Shown here: in pieces, positions 45,573 through 57,900 of the stretch
Position numbering within the stretch: the first letter of the stretch is position 1
Layout of the letters: every line of letters begins with the position of its first letter
From: Torreya grandis
Taxonomy: Eukaryota; Streptophyta; Pinopsida; Cupressales; Taxaceae
Length of the DNA: 64,000 nt
Assembly (NCBI GenBank): GCA_037957365.1
Contig: JARHVA010000251.1
Location: 350,501-414,500, forward strand
Direction of reading: 5' to 3'
Notes under the pieces: model-generated
What the model saw: the letters and a program-made list of their open reading frames with translations, nothing else
Database searches by the model: none
Told to the model about the DNA's origin: nothing
Position numbers and translations under genes: made by a program

Positions 45573-46954
45573 TATGAGGATTGGATTCCAAGTTCTACAA
45601 AATAGTCAAAATTGGCATTGCTTATGGTCTTGGTAGTAATTTTACCTTTCCCCTTTCACCAATAAAAATTAATGAGAATTATTATATAAATATTATTTTT
45701 GTTGTTAGTGTTATTGAGAATGAAAATTGAGAAAGCTTGGAAATATAGTTAAATTAGTCATAATTTTTGTGTAATTACTTTTAGACCCATATAAATTGAC
45801 ACATGTTACATTCTCTACATTTGAAAAGGCATTGGGGGATATTCACCACCTATTTTCATTGACTTGACATTTGTTTCAATCATGTATTAGGTAACTACAA
45901 TATTTTGGTAGATGTTATAGATTGTAATCACATATGTGACATGTCATTAAACTTTGCACATGTATCTCACTTGGTTTCTTCAAATCCATCACTTGACATA
46001 CCTTATAATTATCCTTCACAATCACTTCCTAGCACACACTAAATAATAAATGTCCTCAATCATAATAATGGACCCATTAATGATAACAATCAAAACCTTT
46101 TTGATATTGATATTTCTCTTAAACATAGTTACCAATAGTATTAGGAATCTCTTCATGCTTAAGATATAATTTGATTTAGACTCATCATAGTTGGGTGTTC
46201 CATTGAAGTAATTTTATTACACTAATGGTAAGGCTAGTCCCTCTAAAATTTTTAAAATAAACCAATAAATCTCTCAAGGAAGGTCATATCTTTTATAAAA
46301 TACTGACTCCCAAATCTCTTAAAATTAACATGAAAGTTGATTATCAAAAAAAATGAGCAATGAGGAATCACAAGATCTTGTGAATCGAAAGCCTCTAGTT
46401 TTTTACATAATTCCAACAATTTTATAGCTACATAGAATATAAAAAAGGCTTGAACACATATCATCACATCAAATATGGAAACAACACCTCCTTTTTCAAG
46501 ACCCTTTAATAGATCATGTGCCTACTCTAATGGTGTTTTAAATGATTTCATATTTATTTTGTCAATGTTAAAAATTTTGTATAGATAATTAGGTATAAAA
46601 GATTATTTTTGATGGCCTATTGGAGCTCCACTCACTAACATTGCCTCCATTGAATTGAATTAAGACTAAATGCATATAAATTCATTATGCAGGAAGAGAC
46701 ATTTAATTTCACAATGAGCTTGAGTAATGGAAAATTGGTAGGGAAGGGCAAGACCATAAAAAGCATGAAAGTTGTCTAATATTTTAAGGTGAGTTAGATA
46801 GTGATGATGAAGGGTAATGACAAGGTATTTAAATTAATTAAATCAAATAACCTTGAGAATATACATGTAAAAAATTTAGTGACAAGTCACATCTATTAAT
46901 GTAATCTTTAGCTTCTACTAAAATGTTCTAATTAACCAATACATGATTGAAAGA
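45573..46954. other. Unassigned A+T-rich stretch
   Basis: About 1.4 kb with no gene I can support. The part 45850-45990 is repeated, diverged, at about 51190-51300 (shared: CATGTATTA.GTAA, CACATATGTGACATGTCA.TAAACTTT). The 71-codon minus-strand frame at 46252-46467 is hydrophobic at one end; a PPR-like reading was considered and rejected. Confidence 0.5.
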
Positions 46955-47345
46955 GGTGTCATGTCAATGAAAAAAGTGTCAAATATCAAACAGATCCTAT
47001 AATAATATACATAATGCACCATGAGTCAATCTAGATGAGTTTAAAATTAATTAGAAAAAAATTCTAACTAGTTTACCTCAATAAAACCAAATTGACAAAC
47101 AATATAAAGGCTTCTTAATGAAATACTCCTCTTATATAATTTGATTGATCAATGTAGGATGTCATATGCATATGTGTGTGTGTGTGTGTGTATACATACA
47201 TACATACATACATACATCCAATCCTTTTCCATTCTTATTCCAAGTATAATTAACAATAGCCATTATATTCATAATACTAGTGTTTATTTCTCTTTATTTA
47301 GTGAAAGATGGAAAAATAAAACTACCATTAGGATGAATTTTCTAC
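46955..47345 (+). pseudogene. Upstream duplicate of the P450 5' end (broken)
   Basis: Aligns with 47385-47750 over flank and coding start. The ATG equivalent is at 47166, followed in frame by a (TG)n(TACA)n microsatellite, then SNPFPFLFQV and a stop where the second copy reads on, then a hydrophobic LTIAIIFIILVFISLY, and GKIKLPLG with a stop, matching the basic and proline-rich hinge after a P450 membrane anchor. Beyond the hinge the similarity ends. It is a duplicated 5' fragment with a stop in the anchor. Confidence 0.6.
47172..47218. repeat. (TG)n(TACA)n microsatellite
   Basis: Compound simple repeat, about nine TG followed by about seven TACA-type units. It lies immediately after the start codon of the broken P450 copy. 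The second copy has only ATAGATACATATAT here. Confidence 0.9.
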
Positions 47346-47614
47346 CAAACTATTTCAATTACCTAAGACATTTTTTAAATATGTGTTAGTGTAATGAAAA
47401 AAAGTGTTAGATATCCATAGACTTCTTATGAAATGTAGAGAAATCACCATGTGTGAATTTAGATGAGCCTAAATCTAATTAGACAAAAATCATGACTGCT
47501 TTAACATATAAAACCAAATGAGATGACTCTAAAACCAAATTGATAAAATATGGAAAGACTTCCTCAATGAAAGACACCTCATATATAATCTAATAAAAAA
47601 ATGTTAGATGCCAT

Positions 47615-47935
47615 ATGAAAATAGATATAGATACATATATTTCCAATATTTTTCCATTCTCATTCTTAGTGACACTAACAATAATGATTATATTCATAAG
47701 ATTAGTGTTCACTTCTCTTTATTCAATGAATGGAAGAATGGTAAAAATACCTTTCAGACCACAATCTCTTCCTATTTTGGGTAGTCTTTTGAACCTAGGT
47801 TCAACTCCATGTCATGATCTACATACTCTCTCTAAGCACTATGGTAATATAATGTATCTAAAATTAGGAAACACCTTGGCAGCTATAACTTCCTCTGTGG
47901 AAGTTGAAATTTTCATACTAAAGAGTGTAAGTTAA
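47615..47935 (+). pseudogene. Cytochrome P450, N-terminal fragment
   Basis: The 106-codon frame starts at ATG 47615. Residues about 11-37 form one hydrophobic membrane anchor (FPFSFLVTLTIMIIFIRLVF), followed by a short basic linker and a hinge reading IPFRPQSLPILGSLLNLG, corresponding to LPPGPR.LPIIGSL of plant microsomal P450s, then LHTLSKHYGNIMYLKLGNTL and SSVEVEIFILKS, matching LS.KYGPIM.L.LG and SSPEMAKEFLK. Full P450s have about 500 residues. This one ends after about 100, at an AGT/GTAAGT site. The heme-binding Cys, I-helix and ExxR are not in the window. The hinge prolines are partly lost. It is a truncated gene or a first-exon fragment, and the family within P450s is not assigned. Confidence 0.75.
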
Positions 47936-49290
47936 AACAAAAGGGATGCAATTCTATGTTTTACTAAATTAGGGCTTTGTAAAGCAAAAGAGTATAAATT
48001 GGAAATCGTAACTCACTTCAAATCCATTACTTTTGACCATATCTCACCTTTTGTGCATGAAGCTTTAAGTAACAATAATCTAATATTCATTTAAATAATC
48101 TTTCCAAAACATTTTTTCCATGATCAATGCTCTATATTAAATTTTAATCATGCAGTACTTCCCTCAATCATTACCTCATTTTAGTTTTTAAACTCCATCA
48201 AATATAATATTTAAAATATTCTAATATATAATTTACATATCATAATGTACTATATTATGTATAATACTATATTATATAGAAAAAAGTTAGTAAATAATAT
48301 TTTATATAATATAAAATTGGAAAATAATATTACATAATATAAAAAAATATTATATAGTGTATTCTATAAAAATATAATATAATATAATATAATATATTAT
48401 AATATAATATAATATAATACATACATACATATATGTATGTATGTATACATATATTATCATTTTATATAATATAATTTATATTATCAATATATTACATATA
48501 ATTAGTGATAGAAAAATTATATTACTAATACAATATATATTGTAATATTTATTTTCTTATGTATTACTATTCTATATAATATTAATTATAAATACATAAT
48601 ATAAATTTTGTTAATTATCTATACAATTTATTTTCTTTTAATTTTATTCATAGAATTCAATGTGCTTTGCTCAATGCTTGGATTTGAAAGGGGGAAACTA
48701 TGAACTCTCCATAAGGTAAATGTTGATTGTGGATATGTCACTCATAATTGAGAAAAGACTTATAGAACCATTTTAGTCATTAAATAAATTCCATATCCAT
48801 ATGTAATATAAAAAAATTGAGCTTTAAAATTTAGAACCATTTTAGATCTAAACATAATTCTAAGGAGAATTAATACTGAAAAAATGATGAACAAAAAAAG
48901 ACAATGACAATAATAATAAAGTATGAGATTTATTTCAGATGAAAAATTCTAAAAGTAATACATCAATGTACATCTAATATCCATAGCATCATATATATAG
49001 ATGTCATAAAGTACAAGAGACACAAAAATCAATAGTATTAGTAGTAGGTCCAAGGAACATTGTTTTGACATTATCAACAAACTTATTCTCCAGTGAAATA
49101 AAATATATGCAATTTGAACTTTTAAAATATTTGAAAAATGTACCTCCCTCAATCATATATAAATATTAATGCCATATTAGTGAAATTAAATTATTGAACT
49201 AAAAATTGAACACAAGAAAATACAAGGCAGAATGGATAAATCATTAATATATAATCATATCCGAGGATCCCAAATGACACAAATTTTATT
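47936..49290. other. AT-rich stretch without genes
   Basis: I looked for later P450 exons on the plus strand and saw none. The part 48180-48610 is a dense AT simple repeat. The minus-strand frame 48949-49152 has no recognised motif. Confidence 0.5.
48365..48480. repeat. AT microsatellite with a perfect 30-bp palindrome
   Basis: (AATAT)n runs lead into ATACATAC units that turn into GTATGTAT units. Positions 48417-48446 are a perfect dyad centred in ATAT. Confidence 0.85.
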
Positions 49291-50485
49291 TGGAACTCTA
49301 GCCCATGGCTCTACAACTAATCTAATTTATTATTTTACCCTTAGAATCCATTATTCTCATTAGATAAAATTCATCTCAATGCTATCCTGATGTCTATTCA
49401 TCTTTATTTTCTCCCTCTAGTGATTAGGAATGAGAGTTTCATCATACTCTTGGTGGATAAAGTAGGATCCTTTATAAAGACTGATGATACTTCTTGGGGC
49501 CTAAGTTATGTCTAAGTTTTTTCTTACATTTATCTCTCAAATTTGATCTCTTTCTTGATCAATTTTCTCTCCTTGCACAACTCATGGATTCAACATCTCA
49601 ATTATTATGGCCTTCCTTTCCTCTTCTTCCATTATCTTCTCCTTGATCACCACATCTATAGTTTCCCCTCTAAGTCTTGTCAGCATCCTCAACAAGTTTG
49701 GAAGAAGAAATAAGGGTTTGACCTAAATTTCAAGTGGCATAATCATAAAAAGTTATACCACTCCCCTTTCTCTCACTTTATATCTATTGTAAACATGGGT
49801 ACTACTGAGGGACATCCTAGGATTGAACCCCATGCCTCCCCTTCCACCTCTCATATATGCCCCCCTCCCTATCATAGTACTTATCCCTTATTTATGGTCC
49901 CTTGAAGGAATCTCCAACCTCTCAGTCAACCCCTCCTCAAAGGGGCCCCTCTTGGGCCCCACCTATCAGGGATTCTAATCTTCATGCAAATGTTGGTTTG
50001 TCTTTGAATAAAAAAGGGTGTAAATCAAAGGCATAATTATTAAGTACATAATCACACTCTCTTATCATAAATGGTTCTTAATGGACCTTGAAATATCTCC
50101 TCTCTAGGTAAGGGAGACATGTAGTCCTAGCTTTCAGTTAAGCCCTTCAAGTGGGTAATTGATAGGTCCTATTCTTGGATGGTGTTTTGTTTTTACCCTA
50201 TCTTTTGGAAATTTTTGGTGGATATCCATTAGTTGTATGTCTTTTGGGTTTTTACTGAAGATTGGATTAAGACTAGTGGTTCCAAATTTTTGTCTCTTTG
50301 GTGCTCTTCTATTTTTTTGGTATTCTCTTCACTCTTTGTTTTCTTCTCTCTCTTAGTGTGCTCCCTTTTAGGAAGTGGAGGACTTTGTGTTTTTTTTAAT
50401 ATTGTCCTTATATTTTTGTTGAGGGGAATGGGCCCCTGGTTGTGTCCCATGTTAGGTTATAGCTCTGTTTTAATAATTACATAAT
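49291..50485 (+). pseudogene. Possible LINE-type remnant (ORF1 tail or 3' region)
   Basis: The base composition changes to C/T-rich at about 49390-50140, with coding-like pieces (for example IEPHASPSTSHICPPPYH near 49825-49880) but many stops. The following 50150-50460 is T/G-rich with two overlapping plus-strand frames (50159-50356, 50233-50484) and ends in GGGCCCCTGGTTGTG. The 3' part of the 1.6-kb element also has GGGCCCC near its end. I infer an old LINE-related 3' end. No catalytic motif is visible. Confidence 0.3.
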
Positions 50486-50522
50486 TTCAATTCATTATTA
50501 TCATGTTTAATAATTACATAAT
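50469..50522 (+). repeat. Pair of 17-bp direct repeats
   Basis: TTTAATAATTACATAAT occurs at 50469-50485 and again at 50506-50522, with 20 bp between. Confidence 0.8.
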
Positions 50523-53000
50523 ATAGGGTACCCTATATTTCATTATATTTAGTATTTAATATTAGACATTATAACATTGATACTGTAAACCAAAATTGGA
50601 TTTAGTGTAACTATTTGGATTTACATGACTTGTACCCATTTATATATATAATTAATATATATAATTACTATATATACTATATGTTTATTATTATCTTATA
50701 TCTATTATTAATATTCTATAAATTATATCATAATTATTAGGTATATAATTATATAATATAATTATTTTCATTAATATGAATGTATTGTGGTTTGATAGAC
50801 CATTAAATTTAGGATAGTCAGAGTACATGTGGTAGTGTTTATATTGTTTAATCTATTTAAAATAACTATGTTTGCACAGAGTCTAAGAAATATAAGTCTA
50901 GAAAAATTGATAATAATATCTATAATAATAATTATGAATATTACTTGTAGACACTTCTATCTTTCATTCATTACAATACACCACTTTAAATAAATTTTCA
51001 TTTAAAAATATAATTTTACCGTAACACAAAGCCACATCCCTTACAACATAATCACACACAATCTGAAGAAAAAGGATTTTAAAATGACTTTCTCAAAGCT
51101 CTTTGACCCAATAAAACACTCTCAAGCATATGTTCATCATGATAATCTATGGTTGTAAAATACCTCAAAGAGACATATATTTTCATTGAGATGATGCTTT
51201 TTTAAATCATGTATTAAGTAATGACAACCATTTGGTGGAAGCTACATATTTCATTCACATATGTGACATGTCACTAAACTTTACGTTTGTGTCTAGTGAG
51301 ACCTTTTAGAGTCCATAACTTTAAAAAGCCTATCATTTACCCTCTCCATAACCACCCACTTCAACTTAAAGTATTTCATTGCTTTCATTTTCTATATAGC
51401 TTTTTTCTTCCCTTAAAAATTAGGTCAACAATCATTGGTTTTAGAAGAGACACAACTATTAGTTTACACTCTTTCATGTAATCCTTAGAGAAAGTTATAC
51501 AATTACCTTTGGTTTGATTTCATTTTGCATAGTGAAGATATTGATTTATTTCTCACAAGTAATAAAAATGAGTTTCTTGAACTTTACATTGAGCTATGAG
51601 TTCACAATGACTAGTATAGAGGAGAAGGTGGCTTCGTTAACGATCATATTAGAGGAGGCAATTCAAATAGGCAACATAATAGTCTATGAAAATAAAGACA
51701 TGATTTGGATATGAACAAAGAAATATATGATAAAATATAATTTTATTTTACCCATGAGTATGAAATATAAAATGTTTAATTAAAGATACAAGGTAGAGGC
51801 ACAAAATCATATCTTGAGGTGTAACTACCATTGATGCAACAAACAAGAATAATCAAATCTCTTAACACTTTTATCCACCCTTGACAATAGAAAATGACTA
51901 ACCAAATATAATGAATTTGTGTAAGCTATAGACTCCTCTGTAATGGTTCAAGGACATATAAAGTCCTGAATTTGTTTATCATGACTAAGATTAATTCACT
52001 TACAAAAATGTTCTATTTTATAATTTATTTACATCAATTAAATTAGAATTCAAGTATCAATGCATAATAATTAATGTAAGATGTAAATGATAATGATAAA
52101 CTAATTGTGACTAATAACATGGGAGATTGAAAAAGGGTTTCTATCCTAGGTCTACAAAAATGTCATTAATTAGTCTCATGGAGTACATATGGAATGATTT
52201 ATATAGTGAAATATAACAAAAAGGTGGTCTATCTTTTATTTAGAATCAAGAAGAAGAATTGTTAATTTAGTTATAAGTATTTGTATGATTTTAATACAAA
52301 ATGTGACATATTTTCAAGGATTGCCATTCAAATTAATTAAAATGTTTTTGAAATATTGATTGATGTACATGTTGTCAAAGTAATGAGGAAGTAGTAACTT
52401 ATGAAGTTGAGACATTTTTCTGAGTGGTTTGTGAGTTGTAATGATAAATGGATCAATTAGTCTCAATAGAATTAATATTAAAATTAGTAGTATTATAAAT
52501 ATAATAAATGAGATATAGTGTAAAATTAATCAATATTTGTATATATAATTATTTTCATGAATTAGAAACATTAACATAATATTTTTCGAAATTTGAATGA
52601 TTCTTTGAGGTAAACAAGAAATTCAAAATTGGAATGACTCTTTAAACTAAGGAAGATTAAAATAAGAATCCCATTTATTTTCCCATAATATAAAACCACC
52701 AATTACATTTTAAAAACACATATGCTACCCTTAATTTTATACTACACACAATCAAGTTCAATTCATTCACATAATGAATTTATGCCTTAACTTTGTGATC
52801 AATACAAGTCACACAACTATTATCCTTATTTGAGTAATTTTAAAAATTATTTTAATTAATATTTATGGTCCAAGAATTCATAATAAATTAATAGGACTAA
52901 ACACTTAAACATGAATAAGAATTATTTCCTTTAATGAATATCTACTTATTATGATTTATATTTGATTGGAAGGAGTATTTCCATTGGAATTTTTGGGTGC
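50486..53000. other. Unassigned AT-rich DNA
   Basis: No gene supported. There is AT simple sequence at 50640-50770. 51190-51300 is the diverged duplicate of 45850-45990. A short frame at 51514-51714 ends in MTSIEEKVASLTIILEEAIQ, faintly like the N-terminus of some retrotransposon gags, but nothing follows to confirm it. Confidence 0.5.
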
Positions 53001-54900
53001 CCTTGTGTACACCAATCTCATCAAATAAAAGGATAATTATGATTATGTTGTATCAAAATTTATCCCCCAACATGTGTGCTTTATTTATTTCTTCAACTAT
53101 TGAGTCCTCTAGGATCTTAGAAAGGATGAACAATGCTCCTTTAGCCATTTCATGAATGATGTAGAGAAAGTTCTTGTTTATTTCTAACCAACATTATAAC
53201 CCATGAAACTTGGTACTTAACAAGCACAATAAAATCCTTGTGGCTTTGTCCTTGATATTCATAATGGGTAAAGTGAACCCCCTTTATTATATTCCATCTT
53301 ATTGGCCAGGTGTTTGACCTCCTTAGTGTCAACCAATGCTTCCTTGATATCTCAATTTGATTGGCTTAACCTAGTTGTATTTTGAATTTGAGTTGGCATG
53401 ATATTCATTTTAAAAAAAAGTGAATTATAAATAATCTTCATGGGTAAGAGAGATAAATAAACACATTAAATCCTCAACCTTATTGAAGTAAGGTAGTTCA
53501 TTCATTTAGATATCCCCAACTTTTTCTAAATTTTATTTGATGAAGTCATCAAATATAACATTTTCATTAGGGTCTTCCTTTCCATGTTAACCATGTAGTC
53601 ATTTATAATGTCAAATTCTTGCCTCCTCCTCAATGATTTTAGTCCTCCATGTTTCATTTCTATGATTTTGATTCCCATTATGCTATGCTCATTATAGTCT
53701 TAGGGTATTATATTTATGCAAAGCTCATCCTTATCATTATTGATTTGATTTTTATCTATGGGGCACTTAGAGTTTCTTTTTTTCCTTTCCTTTGGGCATT
53801 CTCTTCATTTTATTCATCTCATTTACCTCTTTGGATCTAGTAGGCACTTCTACTAATTTTGCACCTAATATTTGTAGTACCACTTCTTTTACTTCTTCCC
53901 TAATGATGGTTTATTACCCCTCAACCTGTGCATTATTTGTTGCTTCTCTACTTATTATACAATTCATTTTATAGAACTTTCAATCACATCAATGGTGAAG
54001 GGTTTGTTCTTTGATGCCTTATCTTCTGGTCTCATAACTTGCGTGAAGCCTCTTTGGCATACCCTCAATTTTCCTACTTAGCTAAATCATTAAATATTTG
54101 GAAGAATTCATAAAATATAGGATTGGTACTGTAAGGCTTGATTTTGATCTTCTTTGATAAAAAATGGTAGTTGATGACCTTTGTAAGCTAAAACTTAGTG
54201 AATCCCTCCATTGTAATCAATAAAATGCCTCAACTCTTAGTGAATTCGAGTGAGAATACAATAATGAACTCATTTTTATCCTTAAAATTCCATTTCATAG
54301 TTACTTTTAGCTCAAATTTTTAGGTTTTATCATTGTTCTAATAATTTCACTCTTCTAGGGTTTCTCAATATTTCTTGATAAAAAAGTAGTAAGAATGATA
54401 TGTATCTTTCCTTTTATATTTTTTGACATGTTTATCTAAAATTTCCTTTCATTAGTTGGTCATACATGTAATAAGTTTTTGAATTTATGTGCTTGAATTT
54501 TTAGTGCTATCATCTTTGCATTAAATTCTAGTGTGTGCCAATTATTAACCACAAAATTTTCAAAATTTTAAATTTTTGGGAGGGACATAATTTTTTATGG
54601 TTACCATTTAGAGTATCTTCACCATGTGCACTCTTACCTTATGTCTTTCATAGCATTATGATTTTCTTCCTTCTATTTGTTTCATTGCCTTATGGTTTTT
54701 TATTATTAGGTCAAACTCAAATCTTTTACTTTCCTTATCACTCTTCCATCCCATGCCATGTTTATCCAAATATGTCACTTAATTTTTTTCCGCTTAGTAG
54801 TCTACCACCCCACACTAAATCATATGTTTGATCTTATAAAAATAAGAATATTTATATTATATTTAGTGAATTTGTAAGCACATATCTCAATATAATTTTT
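53001..54900 (-). pseudogene. Decayed coding-like stretch, unidentified
   Basis: On the minus strand the translation is rich in Lys, Glu and Ile with fairly long open runs across frames: IREEVKEVVLQILGAKLVEV near 53915-53860, HQRTNPSPL near 54010, EALVDTKEVKHLANKMEYNK near 53365-53300, and SRTKPQGFYCACQVPS near 53250-53200. The composition resembles a retrotransposon gag or linker, but I find no motif of a named family. The plus-strand frames at 53649-53840, 53792-53974 and 54535-54831 are Phe/Ser-rich shadows. Confidence 0.3.
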
Positions 54901-55129
54901 TTTAATGGTCATTAAGGTAAAAATAAACCTTTAGATTAAATCTAGTCAAACTGAAGAAAAAATGCTCCACTAGGGTTTCTTCCATGCTTACCATTGAGTC
55001 AGCCCTTATTTTTCTACTTTCCCAACCTTATGTCATATTGTGGCCTTAGTCACCTGTGGGACTTAACTTTATTATATTTTTAGGGATTTTCTCCTTTGGG
55101 TGAGGCCAATCTTTATAATGACTTCTCAT

Positions 55130-56355
55130 CCTTTTATCTCAATTATTTTAGCTACATAGAAGAATGGTGGAGTGTTGATAAATAGCCCCATGCAAGCACC
55201 TATGGAAGTTTATCCTGAAGGTATACCATGAGATAATACTTCATAACTTAATTTTATATTTCCTATTCTTGAAATTAACTTTGCATGTCAATTGTTAGAG
55301 AAATTCTATTTAATTGGCTATTTTATAGGGAGAATCCCCTCTAAAAGTATATTATGGTTTTGGGTTCAAACTCACTAGGAAGCTCATGAAAATAAGTTGG
55401 AGAGAATCCATAAAATGATTAGAGGTTTTTTCTATTTTTATTCTCTAACCCTTCCCATATATGAGGAATCCTTCATAGGTCTTCGAGCACACCATTGTTA
55501 AAGTCCTAGTCTAGGTTAAATTTCTAGGTCTTTCGCTCCCTTGCTGACACTTTATTCACTAGATAGCATCTTCCATAAGTCAGGTGGTTTTTCATGAAAA
55601 ATACTAGTTCTAATCAGCTAGACCACAAAAAAGGGTCTATTCAGAAGTTGAAATTTCTTGAGGCCTCATGAAGTTTGTGGAAATCCACGTTGGGGATATG
55701 AGGCACTCTCAAGAAGTCCTGTATATCAATTTGTTAACACTTTATTTTACTACCAAGACACATACCATAAGATATAGGATTATCCCCTTCATTTAGCTCA
55801 TAATAATGCATCCAATCACTCATCCTCTCCCCTAAATCCTCTCTCAAAGTTAGCAAGAAAATAAATGAAGACCAATGGACTATGGTTGGGAAGAATAACA
55901 CTCACCCCCCAAATCTACAAACATAGCTACTACTCTTAAAGGAATCAATCCATCTTTGAGTAATGGATTATAAGAGTAGGATCCTATTGAGAAAGAGGCC
56001 TCTCTAGATAAATCCCTAAAATTGGTAAAAAAATCCAATGGTGTTTAAAACCCCTCTAGCCACTAATGTATTATCCCAAGGTTTTAAGGCCTATATGTCC
56101 AGTTCTTCTAGATTTTTAGACTCATAGCCAACCACTATTCCAATTCCTACCTAATCAAAAATACCCAAATTCTCTTAAAACCCTCTTTGAAGGATTGACA
56201 AGGTGGAGGAAGGAGAGTATCTAGTTAATCCTATTGTGAGGAAGCAGTTTGATGACTTCTTGAGTGCCAATAATGGGCACTTTCTATAGAACTAGTATGA
56301 TGCCCTGGAGGGGATGGACATGGAGGACATGTCCTTTGATACCCATCATTTATGA
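55130..56355 (+). pseudogene. LINE ORF1 (decayed)
   Basis: Pieces in order on the plus strand: EINFACQLLEKFYLIGYFIG then RIPSKSILWFWVQTH (about 55265-55375), like the start of a DUF4283 domain; a damaged middle; NEDQWTMVGKNN (about 55866-55905), like the W..V..K tail before ORF1 ends in related elements; and EEGEYLVNPIVRKQFDDFLS through YDALEGMDMEDMSFDTHHL (56206-56352), ending at TGA 56353-56355. The zinc knuckle is not recognisable. ORF1 proteins bind element RNA. The last stretch is in frame with the stop that overlaps the ORF2 start. Confidence 0.6.
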
Positions 56356-57250
56356 ATTGTTTTTCATGGAATGTTTGGGGTCTCATAAAACCAAAATGCA
56401 AGTTTTTTTGTTCATGGTTTTAGAAGGAAGTTTTCCAAGATGGACATTCTCTATCTGTAGGAAGTTAAGGTGGAAAATGTTTTATTGACGATTGTCTGTA
56501 ATTCCATTTGGAATGATACTTTCATTAATCATAGAAACCATGTTTTAGAATGTATATGGGTAATCACTTTCATTTCTCCAAGGTGGTAGCCATACTTAGT
56601 TCAATCTACTATGGACCCCACCAACTGGTTAGTATGGGATCTTTTTAGTATTGATAGCCATTCTTTTAGATTTATTAATATTTATGCTTTAAATGATGCT
56701 TCAAAATGTACCCATTTATAGTGATGGATAGTGAATTATCTCCCCAATGCCCATTGGGTATTATGTGGTGACTTTAATATGGTGGTGTCTCCTGAGGATA
56801 ACTTGGGCCACTTGCCTATGAGGTAGGCAACTAGCAAGAGGGAGGAGTAGTTTTACATGTTTACCAAATGGGGCCTTTATGACCCCAATTTAACTTATCA
56901 GCCTAAAAATGGATTTTGGTAACCTAGAGTAATTTTAGGGAAGGTCCCACTCAAATTCTAAATCATTTAGATAGGGTAATGATTTCCACCTAACTGTACT
57001 TATCTTTTGATAATAGTTTTTTCCTCAGGTGTAAGCACTATCAAAATTTGGGATTTTTGATCACTCTCTGATTTAATTATAAGTGAGATCGAAGTTCATG
57101 AAACCCAAATTTCATAAAATGCAATTCTTACTTATCACCTCCTTTATCAAGTATTGGCCAATGGTGGCACACATTAGGAGAGTTTGGAATTTATATCCAC
57201 ACACTTCCAAAGAATCTAGTTGGATTATTTGGTGGGATGATGGCATCAAA
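56352..57250 (+). pseudogene. LINE ORF2, endonuclease domain (decayed)
   Basis: ATG at 56352 begins MNCFSWNVWGL, matching the N-terminal SWNVRGL of L1 apurinic-type endonucleases. Then come VLLTIVCNSIWNDTF, FRFINIYALNDASK (about 56670-56710), and HWVLCGDFNMVVSPEDNLGH (56753-56812), with the GDFN active-site motif intact, followed by degenerate sequence. The domain nicks target DNA to prime reverse transcription. Stops within and between the motifs show loss of function. The ATG overlaps the ORF1 stop as ATGA. Confidence 0.75.
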
Positions 57251-57900
57251 ATAACCTCTTTCTTTCTATAGATCTATGGCCACCAACTTGCCAAATTTTG
57301 GAGACACTCCTACTTTTCTACTTCCTCAAAGTTAATATATGTGGCTCTAGCCCTAAAAAATAACCCTTTAATGAGATCTTGAAGGTGAGAGTTGTGTTCT
57401 TGTGGCACCACATTTAGATTATAGACAACTACAATTCCCTAAGAACCCAAATCAAAGCCAAGCTTCATTGGCCTAATATAAGGGATAAAGCTTGTAAGGA
57501 GTTCTTCCAAATGTTATGAGCCAAAAACTCAAAGCAGTAGATACAAGTCATTTCAAAAGCTATCAACAAACTCACAAATATTCCACTAATAGTGCAAAAT
57601 TTTGTCCGCCACTATCAATAAATGCTCAAAGCTCAAGCATCTTCAACTGAGAATTATTCTACCCTTTAACAATAACTTTTAGTGGTGCCTTGCAAAATCA
57701 CTCTTACCCAGTGGGTGGTTTGTGTCATGCCCCTCTCTGTTGATGACTTACATGAAGTTGTGTCTCACACGGAGAATTATAAATCCCTTAGAATTTATGG
57801 CTTCCCCTACTAATTATATAAAATGTTTTGGGACCTTGTGAGCAATGACTTGCATAAGTTTTATCAAGAGGCATTTTTCAATAATTCTCTAGGTACAAAT
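57251..57900 (+). pseudogene. LINE ORF2, region between endonuclease and RT (decayed)
   Basis: Coding-like plus-strand sequence with short runs such as LHWPNIRDKACKEFFQM near 57465-57515 and HNFVRHYQ near 57600-57620. It has no catalytic motif and continues in register with the RT that follows. Confidence 0.5.

Noticed and set aside
46252..46640. PPR-like protein fragment on the minus strand
   Set aside because: A few residues (VVSIFDVMI, KLLELCKKL) fit a PPR motif, but no second repeat with 35-residue spacing follows and the rest is hydrophobic.
50159..50484. Overlapping Phe/Leu/Ser-rich frames
   Set aside because: They come from T-rich sequence in what looks like the 3' end of a LINE-related remnant; no motif supports either.
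50469..50522. 17-bp direct repeats as a retroelement target duplication
   Set aside because: They are only 20 bp apart, too close to bracket an element; local slippage in AT-rich DNA is simpler.
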